DNA from: Sphingobacteriales bacterium 46-32 | GTDB lineage: Bacteria; Bacteroidota; Bacteroidia; Chitinophagales; Chitinophagaceae | DNA length: 64,000 nucleotides | Assembly (NCBI GenBank): GCA_001898485.1 | Contig: MKTY01000018.1 | Coordinates: forward strand, 287,191-351,190 | Direction of reading: 5' to 3' | In this document: one piece after another, positions 8,634 to 15,860 of the stretch | Layout of the letters: the number at the start of each line of letters is the position of its first letter | How positions within the stretch are numbered: the stretch's first letter is position 1 | Made by a program: the position numbers and the translations under genes | Notes under the pieces: model-generated | The model's input: only the letters and a program-made list of their open reading frames with translations | Told to the model about the DNA's origin: nothing | The model's database searches: none

Positions 8634-10895
8634 ATGATCCGATTTCTGGCAGGAGCAACTATGCTCACGCTGCTGGCATGTACTGCCACGCATAAAGAAC
8701 AACAGACGCAAGACTGGAGCCGTTTTGTATCGCCTTATATTGGCACAGGCTCACATGGTCACGTATTTCTTGGCGCCAGTGTGCCCTTCGGTGCAGTACA
8801 ACTGGGGCCCGTAAATATGACAGAAGGGTGGGACTGGTGCTCAGGATATAACTATGCCGATTCCACCATCATTGGTTTTTCTCATACCCGCTTAAGTGGT
8901 ACAGGCATTGGCGATCTCGGCGACATATTATTTATGCCCGTTACCGGCCATGTTAAACCGGTAAAAGGCGTACTCAACGATTACAACAGCGGATACTACT
9001 CGCTGTTCAATCACGACAGCGAAACAGTTTCACCCGGTTATTATGCCGTGTTTCTGCCACGTTACCAGGTAAAGGCTGAACTGACTGCCACCACCCGTAC
9101 CGGTTTTCATCAGTATCATTTTCCCCAACAGGCAGATGCAGGAATTATTATTGATCTGAAAGAAGGAGTGGGCTGGGATAAAGTAACAGCCACATCACTG
9201 CGACTCGTGAACGATACCACGATTGAAGGATCACGGCTTTCGACCGGCTGGGCCAAAGCACAGCAAATTTATTTTTACGCCGTGTTTTCCAAACCCATTG
9301 CCGATATCCGGTTTTACGAAGACACCGCGCTGCAGGCCGGTACCGCACAGGAAGGAGTAAAACTGAAAGCACATCTTCGGTTTGCAGATGCAGGTACTGT
9401 ACAGGTAAAAGTAGGCATATCGCCCGTGAGCAGCAGCAATGCGGCTGATAATATAAAAAGCGAATTGCCCGGCTGGGATTTTGCCGCAGTGGCGCAGGCG
9501 GCCAGAACTGCCTGGAATAATGAATTCAATAAAATAAGGATTGAAACGAATGACAGTGCGCGCCTCCGTACTTTTTATACAGCCATGTATCATACCATGA
9601 TGGCGCCGGCAGTATTTAATGATGCAAATGGAGCTTATCGTGGTGCAGATGGCAAAGTTTACGACGATCCCGGTCACACCAATATGACCGTATTTTCTTT
9701 GTGGGATACTTATCGTGCTGCCAATCCTTATTACACGTTGATACAACAGGAGCGCGTGCGTGATATGGTACAAACCATGCTGGCTATTTATAAGCAACAC
9801 GGAAAATTGCCGGTGTGGCATCTGGCCGGCAACGAAACCAATACCATGCCTGGCAACAGTGCGGTGCCTGTCATAGCCGATGCTTATCTCAAAGGCATTA
9901 AGGGCCTCGATACGGCGCTGGCCTGGGAGGCAGTAAGCAGCACCATGCTGCAGGATGAGCGCGGATTGAATTATATAAAGAAATATGGATTTATTCCTGC
10001 CGACAGTATGATTGAATCCGTAGCTATGGCCATGGAATATGCGATTGATGATGCCGGTGTGGCGCTTATGGCCAGGAAAATGGGCCGGGAAAATGACTGG
10101 AAACAATTTTATCAGCGGGCCAACAGTTACCGCCGGTATTTTGATCCGGCGGTACAGTTTATGCGTGGCAAAACGGGTGACACTTCGTGGCGTACACCTT
10201 TCAGCCCCTTTGAAGCAAGGCATATGAAAGACGATTTTTGTGAAGGAAATGCATGGCAGTATACCTGGCTGGTACCACAGGATGTGGAAGGCCTGATGCA
10301 ATTGCTGGGCGGCGAAGCTGCATTTATCCGTAAGCTGGATTCGCTCTTTACAACACAGGGCCAAATGGGAAAAGACGCTTCGGCAGATATCACCGGTCTT
10401 ATAGGTCAGTATGCGCATGGCAATGAACCGGGGCATCATATCCCGTACCTGTATGCCTATGCGGGGCAACCCTGGAAAACAGCTGAGACAGTACGTTACA
10501 TACTGGATAGTTTATACAATGATACGCCTGCCGGCCTTTGTGGTAATGAAGATGCCGGACAAATGTCGGCCTGGTATATCCTGTCTGCACTTGGTTTTTA
10601 CCAGGTCAATCCTTCTGATGGAATATTTATTCTGGGTAGTCCTGTTGTAGATGCTGCCACGATTGAAGCAGGTGAAGGAAAGCAGTTTCGTATTAAGGTA
10701 AAAAATAACAGTGCAGCGAATAAATATATTCAACAGGTACGCTATAACGGACAACTGCTAAACCGGTCTTATTTCACCTATGCCGAATTCAAAAAGGGTG
10801 GAGAACTGCTGATAGAAATGGGACCAGTGCCTTCGCCTGTTTTTGGTGTTGAGCCTGCTGCCAGACCTTATTCGGCATTGCATATAAAACCCTGA
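8634..10895 (+). CDS. GH92 calcium-dependent alpha-mannosidase, lipoprotein
   Basis: 753 residues with Cys16 in a lipobox (LTLLAC). The sequence is GH92 throughout: VSPYIGTGSHGHVFLGASVP near the N-terminus, HLAGNETNTMPGNSAVPVIA in the middle, NEPGHHIPYLY (N597-E598-P599; this Glu is the predicted catalytic acid region) and GNEDAGQMSAWYILSALGFY at the C-terminal barrel. GH92 enzymes are exo-acting inverting alpha-mannosidases, mostly alpha-1,2 or alpha-1,3, that trim high-mannose N-glycans using calcium. It follows GH3 by 48 bp and precedes GH125 by 64 bp. The predicted role is trimming the mannose arms released by the GH18 enzyme. Confidence 0.95.
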   Translation: MIRFLAGATMLTLLACTATHKEQQTQDWSRFVSPYIGTGSHGHVFLGASVPFGAVQLGPVNMTEGWDWCSGYNYADSTIIGFSHTRLSGTGIGDLGDILFMPVTGHVKPVKGVLNDYNSGYYSLFNHDSETVSPGYYAVFLPRYQVKAELTATTRTGFHQYHFPQQADAGIIIDLKEGVGWDKVTATSLRLVNDTTIEGSRLSTGWAKAQQIYFYAVFSKPIADIRFYEDTALQAGTAQEGVKLKAHLRFADAGTVQVKVGISPVSSSNAADNIKSELPGWDFAAVAQAARTAWNNEFNKIRIETNDSARLRTFYTAMYHTMMAPAVFNDANGAYRGADGKVYDDPGHTNMTVFSLWDTYRAANPYYTLIQQERVRDMVQTMLAIYKQHGKLPVWHLAGNETNTMPGNSAVPVIADAYLKGIKGLDTALAWEAVSSTMLQDERGLNYIKKYGFIPADSMIESVAMAMEYAIDDAGVALMARKMGRENDWKQFYQRANSYRRYFDPAVQFMRGKTGDTSWRTPFSPFEARHMKDDFCEGNAWQYTWLVPQDVEGLMQLLGGEAAFIRKLDSLFTTQGQMGKDASADITGLIGQYAHGNEPGHHIPYLYAYAGQPWKTAETVRYILDSLYNDTPAGLCGNEDAGQMSAWYILSALGFYQVNPSDGIFILGSPVVDAATIEAGEGKQFRIKVKNNSAANKYIQQVRYNGQLLNRSYFTYAEFKKGGELLIEMGPVPSPVFGVEPAARPYSALHIKP

Positions 10896-10959
10896 GCGGA
10901 AATATAACTGTACAATCGTTGTCGTAAACTTCTTTTCTTTGTAAATGAAATAATACACT

Positions 10960-12384
10960 ATGCCCAGCAGAAAACAATTTATTCAAACAGCCGGTGTGCT
11001 GGCTGCAGGAATGCTCATCGATATAAAACCTTTGCGTGCTGCCGGCAGGCTGGAGTCGAAACGGCCGCCGTTAAGCAGCCGCCATTTTACGAGCCAGGCG
11101 GTGGAAGAAACCATTGCGCGGTTAAAGAAAGGGTTGAAGAACGAAGAACTGGCCTGGTTGTTTGAGAACTGTTTCCCCAACACACTGGATACTACTGTTG
11201 ATTTTTCCATGCAAAATGGCCGGCCCGATACCTATGTCATTACCGGTGATATAGATGCCATGTGGTTGCGCGACAGTACGGCACAGGTATGGCCTTATCT
11301 GCCACTGATGCGCCAGGATAAGAAGCTGCAGGAACTGATTGCAGGTGTTATCAACAGGCAAACCAACTGTATTTTGCTGGATCCCTATACCAATGCATTT
11401 TATAAAGACCACTCCAAAGTGAGCGAGTGGAAAGAGACGGACTATACCGACATGAAGCCTGGTGTACATGAACGTAAGTGGGAGGTCGATTCATTGTGTT
11501 ACCCCATCAGGCTGGCCTACCATTACTGGAAAACCACCGGTGATACCTCGCCATTCGATGCCGACTGGAAACAGGCAATCAGTCTTACGTTACGCACCTT
11601 CAAAGAGCAGCAACGTAAGGATGGTCCCGGGCCATATACTTTTCAGCGTAAAACACACTGGGCTACAGACGGTGTACCTATTTCCGGATATGGTTACCCC
11701 GTAAAACCCGTGGGACTCATTTGTTCGATCTTTCGTCCCAGCGATGATGCCACCATATTTCCCTTCCTTATTCCTTCTAATTTTTTTGCCGTAGTATCAT
11801 TACGGCAGGCAGCTGAAATGATCAATACGATCAGCAAAGATGCTGCCCTGGCCAAAAGCTGTGCTGACCTGGCTACTGAAGTAGAACAGGCATTAAAGAA
11901 GTATGCAGTAGTGCACCATGCCGGATGGGGGCAGGTATATGCGTTTGAAGTAAACGGTTTTGGCAGCCACGTATTGATGGATGATGCAAATGTTCCATCG
12001 CTGCTATCGCTACCTTATCTGAAAGCAGTAAAAACAACGGATCCGATCTATCAGAACACACGCAAACTGATTTTATCTACCGAAAATCCTTTCTTCTATA
12101 AGGGCAAGGCCGCCGAGGGAATCGGTAGCCCGCATAGCGGCATGGAAACGATCTGGCCTATCAGCATCACCATGCGCGCCATGACGAGTGTGCAGGATAC
12201 AGAGATACGACAGTGTGTAAAATGGCTGCTTTCTACCCATGCAGGTACAGGCTTCATGCATGAGTCTTTCCATAAAGATGACCCTGCTAAGTTTACCCGC
12301 AAGTGGTTTGCCTGGGCCAATACGCTGTTTGGTGAACTGATACTGGATTTGTATCAGCGTAAGCCGGATTTGCTGAGTTTATAA
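10960..12384 (+). CDS. GH125 exo-alpha-1,6-mannosidase
   Basis: 474 residues. GH125 is recognised from GDIDAMWLRDSTAQVWPY (residues 96-113), the GSPHSGMETIWPISI segment, and MHESFHKDDPAKFTRKWFAW at the C-terminus. GH125 enzymes are inverting exo-alpha-1,6-mannosidases with an (alpha/alpha)6 barrel that finish N-glycan mannose cores after GH92. The N-terminus SRKQFIQTAGVLAAGMLI resembles a Tat signal but has RK in place of RR, so export by Tat is uncertain. It is the last gene of the exo-enzyme cluster and is followed by a convergent-type AT-rich repeat. Confidence 0.93.
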   Translation: MPSRKQFIQTAGVLAAGMLIDIKPLRAAGRLESKRPPLSSRHFTSQAVEETIARLKKGLKNEELAWLFENCFPNTLDTTVDFSMQNGRPDTYVITGDIDAMWLRDSTAQVWPYLPLMRQDKKLQELIAGVINRQTNCILLDPYTNAFYKDHSKVSEWKETDYTDMKPGVHERKWEVDSLCYPIRLAYHYWKTTGDTSPFDADWKQAISLTLRTFKEQQRKDGPGPYTFQRKTHWATDGVPISGYGYPVKPVGLICSIFRPSDDATIFPFLIPSNFFAVVSLRQAAEMINTISKDAALAKSCADLATEVEQALKKYAVVHHAGWGQVYAFEVNGFGSHVLMDDANVPSLLSLPYLKAVKTTDPIYQNTRKLILSTENPFFYKGKAAEGIGSPHSGMETIWPISITMRAMTSVQDTEIRQCVKWLLSTHAGTGFMHESFHKDDPAKFTRKWFAWANTLFGELILDLYQRKPDLLSL

Positions 12385-12400
12385 GAATCAATTTACCTAA

Positions 12401-12491
12401 GTATAAAGAGTTTAAAGGGTATAAAGAGTTTAAAGGGGGCAATTGTAAGGTTTTCTCTTTAAACTCTTTATACCCTTTAAACTTTTTAAAC
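12401..12491. repeat. AT-rich inverted intergenic repeat (TTTAAAGGG/TATAAAGAG family), copy 1
   Basis: Alternating TATAAAGAG and TTTAAAGGG units at 12401-12437 are mirrored by the complementary units at 12455-12491, giving a long foldback of about 35 bp with a 17-nt loop. It lies directly after GH125 and may end transcription. Related tracts occur at 14251, 14481, 19285, 25036 and 30709. Confidence 0.85.
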
Positions 12492-12576
12492 GTTTCCTCC
12501 CCCCGCTTTTTGTCGCTATCACACCCCCTGCGATCAGAAAATGTGATCAACTTTGGGTAGATCAAAATCTACAACC

Positions 12577-13026
12577 ATGGAAAATTTAGAATTTGTCAAA
12601 ACGATCAATGCTCCGCGCGAGAAGGTATGGAATGCACTTTGGGAAGATGCTAATTACCGGGAGTGGACATCGGCTTTTGCTGAAGGCTCACATGCTGTTA
12701 CGGATTGGAAACAGGGAAGTAAAATCCTTTTCCTGGATGCAAAGGGAGAAGGAATGGTTTCGGAAGTGGCCGATATACGCCCCAACGAGTTTATGTCGAT
12801 CCGTCATCTCGGTATCGTAAAAGATGGTGTGGAACATATCAGCAGTCCCGAATCAGGTGAGTGGTCGGGTGGTTATGAGAATTACCTTTTACAAACTGAA
12901 GACGGGCAGACAAAGCTTACCGTGACCATGGAATCTGTGTCGATACCAAAGGATTTTATCGCTTATTTTCAGTATACGTGGCCCAAAGCGCTGGATAAGC
13001 TGAAACAGGTGGCGGAACGCCGGTAA
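12577..13026 (+). CDS. SRPBCC/AHSA1-like START-fold protein
   Basis: 149 residues from the ATG at 12577; a TTG eight codons upstream is less likely. The pattern FVKTINAPREKVWNALWEDA at the N-terminus is typical of the SRPBCC (AHSA1/START-like) fold, a hydrophobic-ligand-binding helix-grip domain. The C-terminal helix (WPKALDKLKQVAER) completes the fold, so the protein is full length. It is soluble and cytoplasmic, with no signal. No partner gene shows the ligand, and the function remains unknown. Confidence 0.85.
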   Translation: MENLEFVKTINAPREKVWNALWEDANYREWTSAFAEGSHAVTDWKQGSKILFLDAKGEGMVSEVADIRPNEFMSIRHLGIVKDGVEHISSPESGEWSGGYENYLLQTEDGQTKLTVTMESVSIPKDFIAYFQYTWPKALDKLKQVAERR

Positions 13027-13110
13027 TGCCTGTTACAGATTATTTTCTTCCGCATCTTGCCGGGCATTCAGGAAACGATAGCTTTGCCGTACAATTTATT
13101 TTCATCGGTT

Positions 13111-14250
13111 ATGCGTTTTCTGCCTGTATTGCTGCTACTGGTTGTGTCGCAAAATCTGCGGGCACAGGACCTCGTATCTGACTCGGTTTTAATTGATGAT
13201 CACTACCGGAGTTTTCATTATATAAAACCTGCGCCCGGGCAAGTGCGCAGCAACCTGTTGTTTATCCTGCACGGGTCAGGAGGAACAGGAGTGGGGTTCA
13301 GGAGAAATGTACTGAGCTTCGAGCCTAAAGCTGCTGCTGCCGGAGTATTGCTGGTTTACCCCGATGGATACAAACATTACTGGAATGAATGCCGGCGTTA
13401 TGCTACCTCCGCAGCCAACAAGGAGAATATCAGCGAAGAGAAATTCTTTAAGGTCATGATCCGTTACTTTTCTGAAAAGTATGGTATTCGCACCGATCAT
13501 ATCTATGCAGCAGGTTTTTCGGGAGGCGGACATATGGCTTATAAGCTGGGTATGCAAATGCCTCATTATTTCCGTGGCATTGCGGCCATCGTTGCGAACC
13601 TGCCTACCGATGCTTCGCTGGATTGTACGCCCCAGGGCAAGCAATTGCCGGTATTGATTGTAAATGGCACAGCCGATAAGACAAACCCTTATGCAGGTGG
13701 TGAGATGTTTGTAGACGGACAAAGTTATGGTGCGGTTCGTAGTACAGACAGTACGCTGGCTTACTGGGCAGGCCTGGCTGGTTATACCGGTTTACCCACA
13801 CGTAAGAAATTACCCGATGCAGATACTACCAATAACCAGTGGCTGGAAACATTTACCTATGATGTGGCAGACAAACCCATTGTACAACTCGTAAAAGTAA
13901 ATGGCGGTGGGCATATGCACCCGGCCGACCTGGATATCTATACATACATATGGGATTTCTTTGCCCGTCAGCAAAACCGCTCTTTTGCAGTTGGTAAAAA
14001 GAACAGAAGAAAACCTTTATATATTCTCGACGCTGCCTGCGGTATTTGCCAGTTTGATATGCGCGGCGATGATTGTGCACTTGCCGTGCGGGTAAATGGT
14101 ATTGAATTTTACGTAGAAGGAACAGGTATCGACGACCATGGCGATGCGCATGCCAAAGAGGGCTTTTGTAATAGCATCCGCCGCGCGGAAGTACAGGGAT
14201 CGGTAGTTGATGGACGGTTTCGGGTTACGTATTTTAAGCTGGTGAAGTGA
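13111..14250 (+). CDS. Secreted polyhydroxybutyrate-depolymerase-like esterase fused to a DUF6370-like domain
   Basis: 380 residues from the ATG at 13111; the signal peptide (LPVLLLLVVSQNLRAQ) fixes this start. Residues about 30-285 form an alpha/beta hydrolase of the LpqC/PHB-depolymerase type (CE1-like): LLFILHGSGGTGVGFRRN gives the oxyanion side, the nucleophile elbow is GFSGGGHMAY, D appears in VNGTADKTNPYAGG, and the His lies in NGGGHMHP. Residues about 300-380 are a separate small domain with AACGICQFDMRGDDC and GTGIDDHGDAHAKEGFCNSI, which I recognise as DUF6370-like, normally a stand-alone small secreted protein of Bacteroidota. The frame is continuous through both parts. Substrate could be polyester, feruloyl ester or acetylated glycan. 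Confidence 0.85.
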   Translation: MRFLPVLLLLVVSQNLRAQDLVSDSVLIDDHYRSFHYIKPAPGQVRSNLLFILHGSGGTGVGFRRNVLSFEPKAAAAGVLLVYPDGYKHYWNECRRYATSAANKENISEEKFFKVMIRYFSEKYGIRTDHIYAAGFSGGGHMAYKLGMQMPHYFRGIAAIVANLPTDASLDCTPQGKQLPVLIVNGTADKTNPYAGGEMFVDGQSYGAVRSTDSTLAYWAGLAGYTGLPTRKKLPDADTTNNQWLETFTYDVADKPIVQLVKVNGGGHMHPADLDIYTYIWDFFARQQNRSFAVGKKNRRKPLYILDAACGICQFDMRGDDCALAVRVNGIEFYVEGTGIDDHGDAHAKEGFCNSIRRAEVQGSVVDGRFRVTYFKLVK

Positions 14251-14518
14251 AAAGTATAAAGGGTATAAAGAGTTTAAATGTTTAAAGGGTAAGTGCAATA
14301 GTTCGAACCTGATCTTACAAACAGTGTCAGATAAACTTAACCCAATCATACAGTTTTGAACCTTATAATATTTTCTTCGCAATATTCTCTCACATTGAAA
14401 AGAGGACTAGCCAGGAAAACAGTTGACCCGACAGAATCAATTCATCTTAATCAAGATTACATGTCAGGTCAAATACTGAGTTTTACCCTTTATACCCTTT
14501 AAACCCTTTATACTTTTA
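14251..14518. repeat. Gene-free stretch with two AT-rich repeat tracts and a dispersed 32-bp repeat
   Basis: Between the esterase and the globin gene there is no convincing ORF. A forward TATAAAGGG/TTTAAAGGG tract lies at 14251-14290 and its complement at 14481-14518, so the two could pair over about 190 nt. Just before the second tract, 14453-14484 carries one copy of a repeat also found at 40272-40303. The rest shows nothing recognisable. Confidence 0.75.
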
Positions 14519-14628
14519 CACCATCCACCGCCCACTATCTTACACTTAAATAGCCAAATCATACACTTCACTCAGTTATGCTTGACTGGTTGGGGCTGCA
14601 TGCTGATTTTTGCGGATCAAAAAACTGT

Positions 14629-15045
14629 ATGCAACTGACAACTGAACAGGTAAGGCTGATCAGGGAAACCTGGGAGGTTTTACGTGGAGTAAACCCCTAC
14701 CTTGTGGCTGATGTATTCTATCGAAGGCTCTTTATGGAGCATCCCGGCCTGCGCCGGTTATTCCCCGACGAAATGGATCAGCAATATGGGAAGCTGATGG
14801 ATATGCTGAACATGCTGGTGGAGCGGCTCGATCAGCTGGATGATCTGGCAGACGATATTGCCGATCTCGGCCGCCGTCATGTACACTATGGTGTAAAGCC
14901 CGAATACTACAACGCAGTAGCCAGGGCATTGCTATGGACACTGGAGCAGGCGCTTGAAGACTCGTGGAGCGGGGAGGCGGAACAGGCCTGGACAGACTGC
15001 TACCTGCAACTGGCAGGCCAGATGCAGGCAGGTATGTCGCATTAG
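14629..15045 (+). CDS. Single-domain bacterial globin
   Basis: 138 residues from the ATG at 14629; an in-frame ATG at 14578 would add 17 residues ahead of the first globin helix. The A helix is TTEQVRLIRETWEVL, the B/C region RRLFMEHPGLRRLFP is typical of flavohaemoglobin-like globins, the probable proximal His is in GRRHVHYGVKPEYY, and the H helix is AWTDCYLQLAGQM. The distal E-helix reads MDQQYGKLMDML. There is no reductase domain, so the protein binds O2 or NO but needs a separate reductant. It ends only 2 bp from the end of the convergent DUF4249 gene. Confidence 0.85.
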   Translation: MQLTTEQVRLIRETWEVLRGVNPYLVADVFYRRLFMEHPGLRRLFPDEMDQQYGKLMDMLNMLVERLDQLDDLADDIADLGRRHVHYGVKPEYYNAVARALLWTLEQALEDSWSGEAEQAWTDCYLQLAGQMQAGMSH

Positions 15046-15047
15046 CA

Positions 15048-15857
15048 TCAGGGTACTATCAGCGAGGCTGAATCCAGCGTATGTGCGCTGAAATAACCCA
15101 GTGCCCCCCCCTGTATATTGGAAAGGGGGTTGGAAGGTGTGCCGCTCTGGCTGCCACCGGTAGAGCCCCGGAAAAGGCTGTACCAGAATTTGTAATTGGC
15201 GGCATCTATACACTGAAAGTCGATCTTTACCAGGTCGCCTGATTTGATCTGACGGTCTTCCTCGTCATCATCTCCAAAGAAAAAAAGCTTGGAAGTTACA
15301 TTGCGGCCATCTATATAATCATCGTTCTGCACCTGTATCTGTGTTTCTTTATTGCCATTCACAAACTGCACATATCGGTAATTGTTGCCCCGGCCTGCCG
15401 GATCTTTGAATGCTACGTTTACGATCTTGCGGGTTTCGCCAAACAGAAACTCATCTGTCACGAAAATGCTGTCAATTCCTACCCGGACGGGCATTGCCGA
15501 TGTAGCGGTAAACACCTGTCCGCCGATGGTTACTTTCAATGAATAAGTTTTACCTGGTGTGCCCTTATAGTTGGTCAGACTATAGATGCCGGGTACCTGC
15601 TCAGGAAAAATAACGGTACTGCCACCCGCTTCGGTTACTTCGACTACTGCATTTCTTACGCCGGGATAGTTATTGTCTTCGTCAAAGTTTTTTGTTTCAG
15701 TAATGATCACTTTGGCTGTCTGCTCCTGGTCTGTAATGATGGCTTCAATGACATATTTTTTCTCGGCTGTATTGAGATCAACGTCAATTACTTTTTCACA
15801 GGAACTAAACAGTACCAGTGCTGTAAATAAAGAGAATATGGTAAGATTGAATCGCAT
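15048..15857 (-). CDS. DUF4249 family lipoprotein
   Basis: 269 residues with lipidated Cys20 (LFSSC) followed by EKVIDVDL, the standard opening of DUF4249 proteins. The body is beta-rich with the family's YVIEAIITDQ and TPGKTYSLKVTIGG stretches. Its function is unknown, but these lipoproteins are almost always encoded next to a TonB-dependent receptor, as here, and probably sit at the outer membrane as its partner. It starts 3 bp after the receptor's stop, so the two form an operon on the minus strand. Confidence 0.9.
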   Translation of the reverse strand: MRFNLTIFSLFTALVLFSSCEKVIDVDLNTAEKKYVIEAIITDQEQTAKVIITETKNFDEDNNYPGVRNAVVEVTEAGGSTVIFPEQVPGIYSLTNYKGTPGKTYSLKVTIGGQVFTATSAMPVRVGIDSIFVTDEFLFGETRKIVNVAFKDPAGRGNNYRYVQFVNGNKETQIQVQNDDYIDGRNVTSKLFFFGDDDEEDRQIKSGDLVKIDFQCIDAANYKFWYSLFRGSTGGSQSGTPSNPLSNIQGGALGYFSAHTLDSASLIVP

Positions 15858-15860
15858 GAC

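Noticed and set aside
9231..10469. A 412-residue minus-strand open frame
   Set aside because: It lies wholly opposite the GH92 gene, whose motifs are continuous; the minus frame is rich in His, Arg and Cys without any family match.
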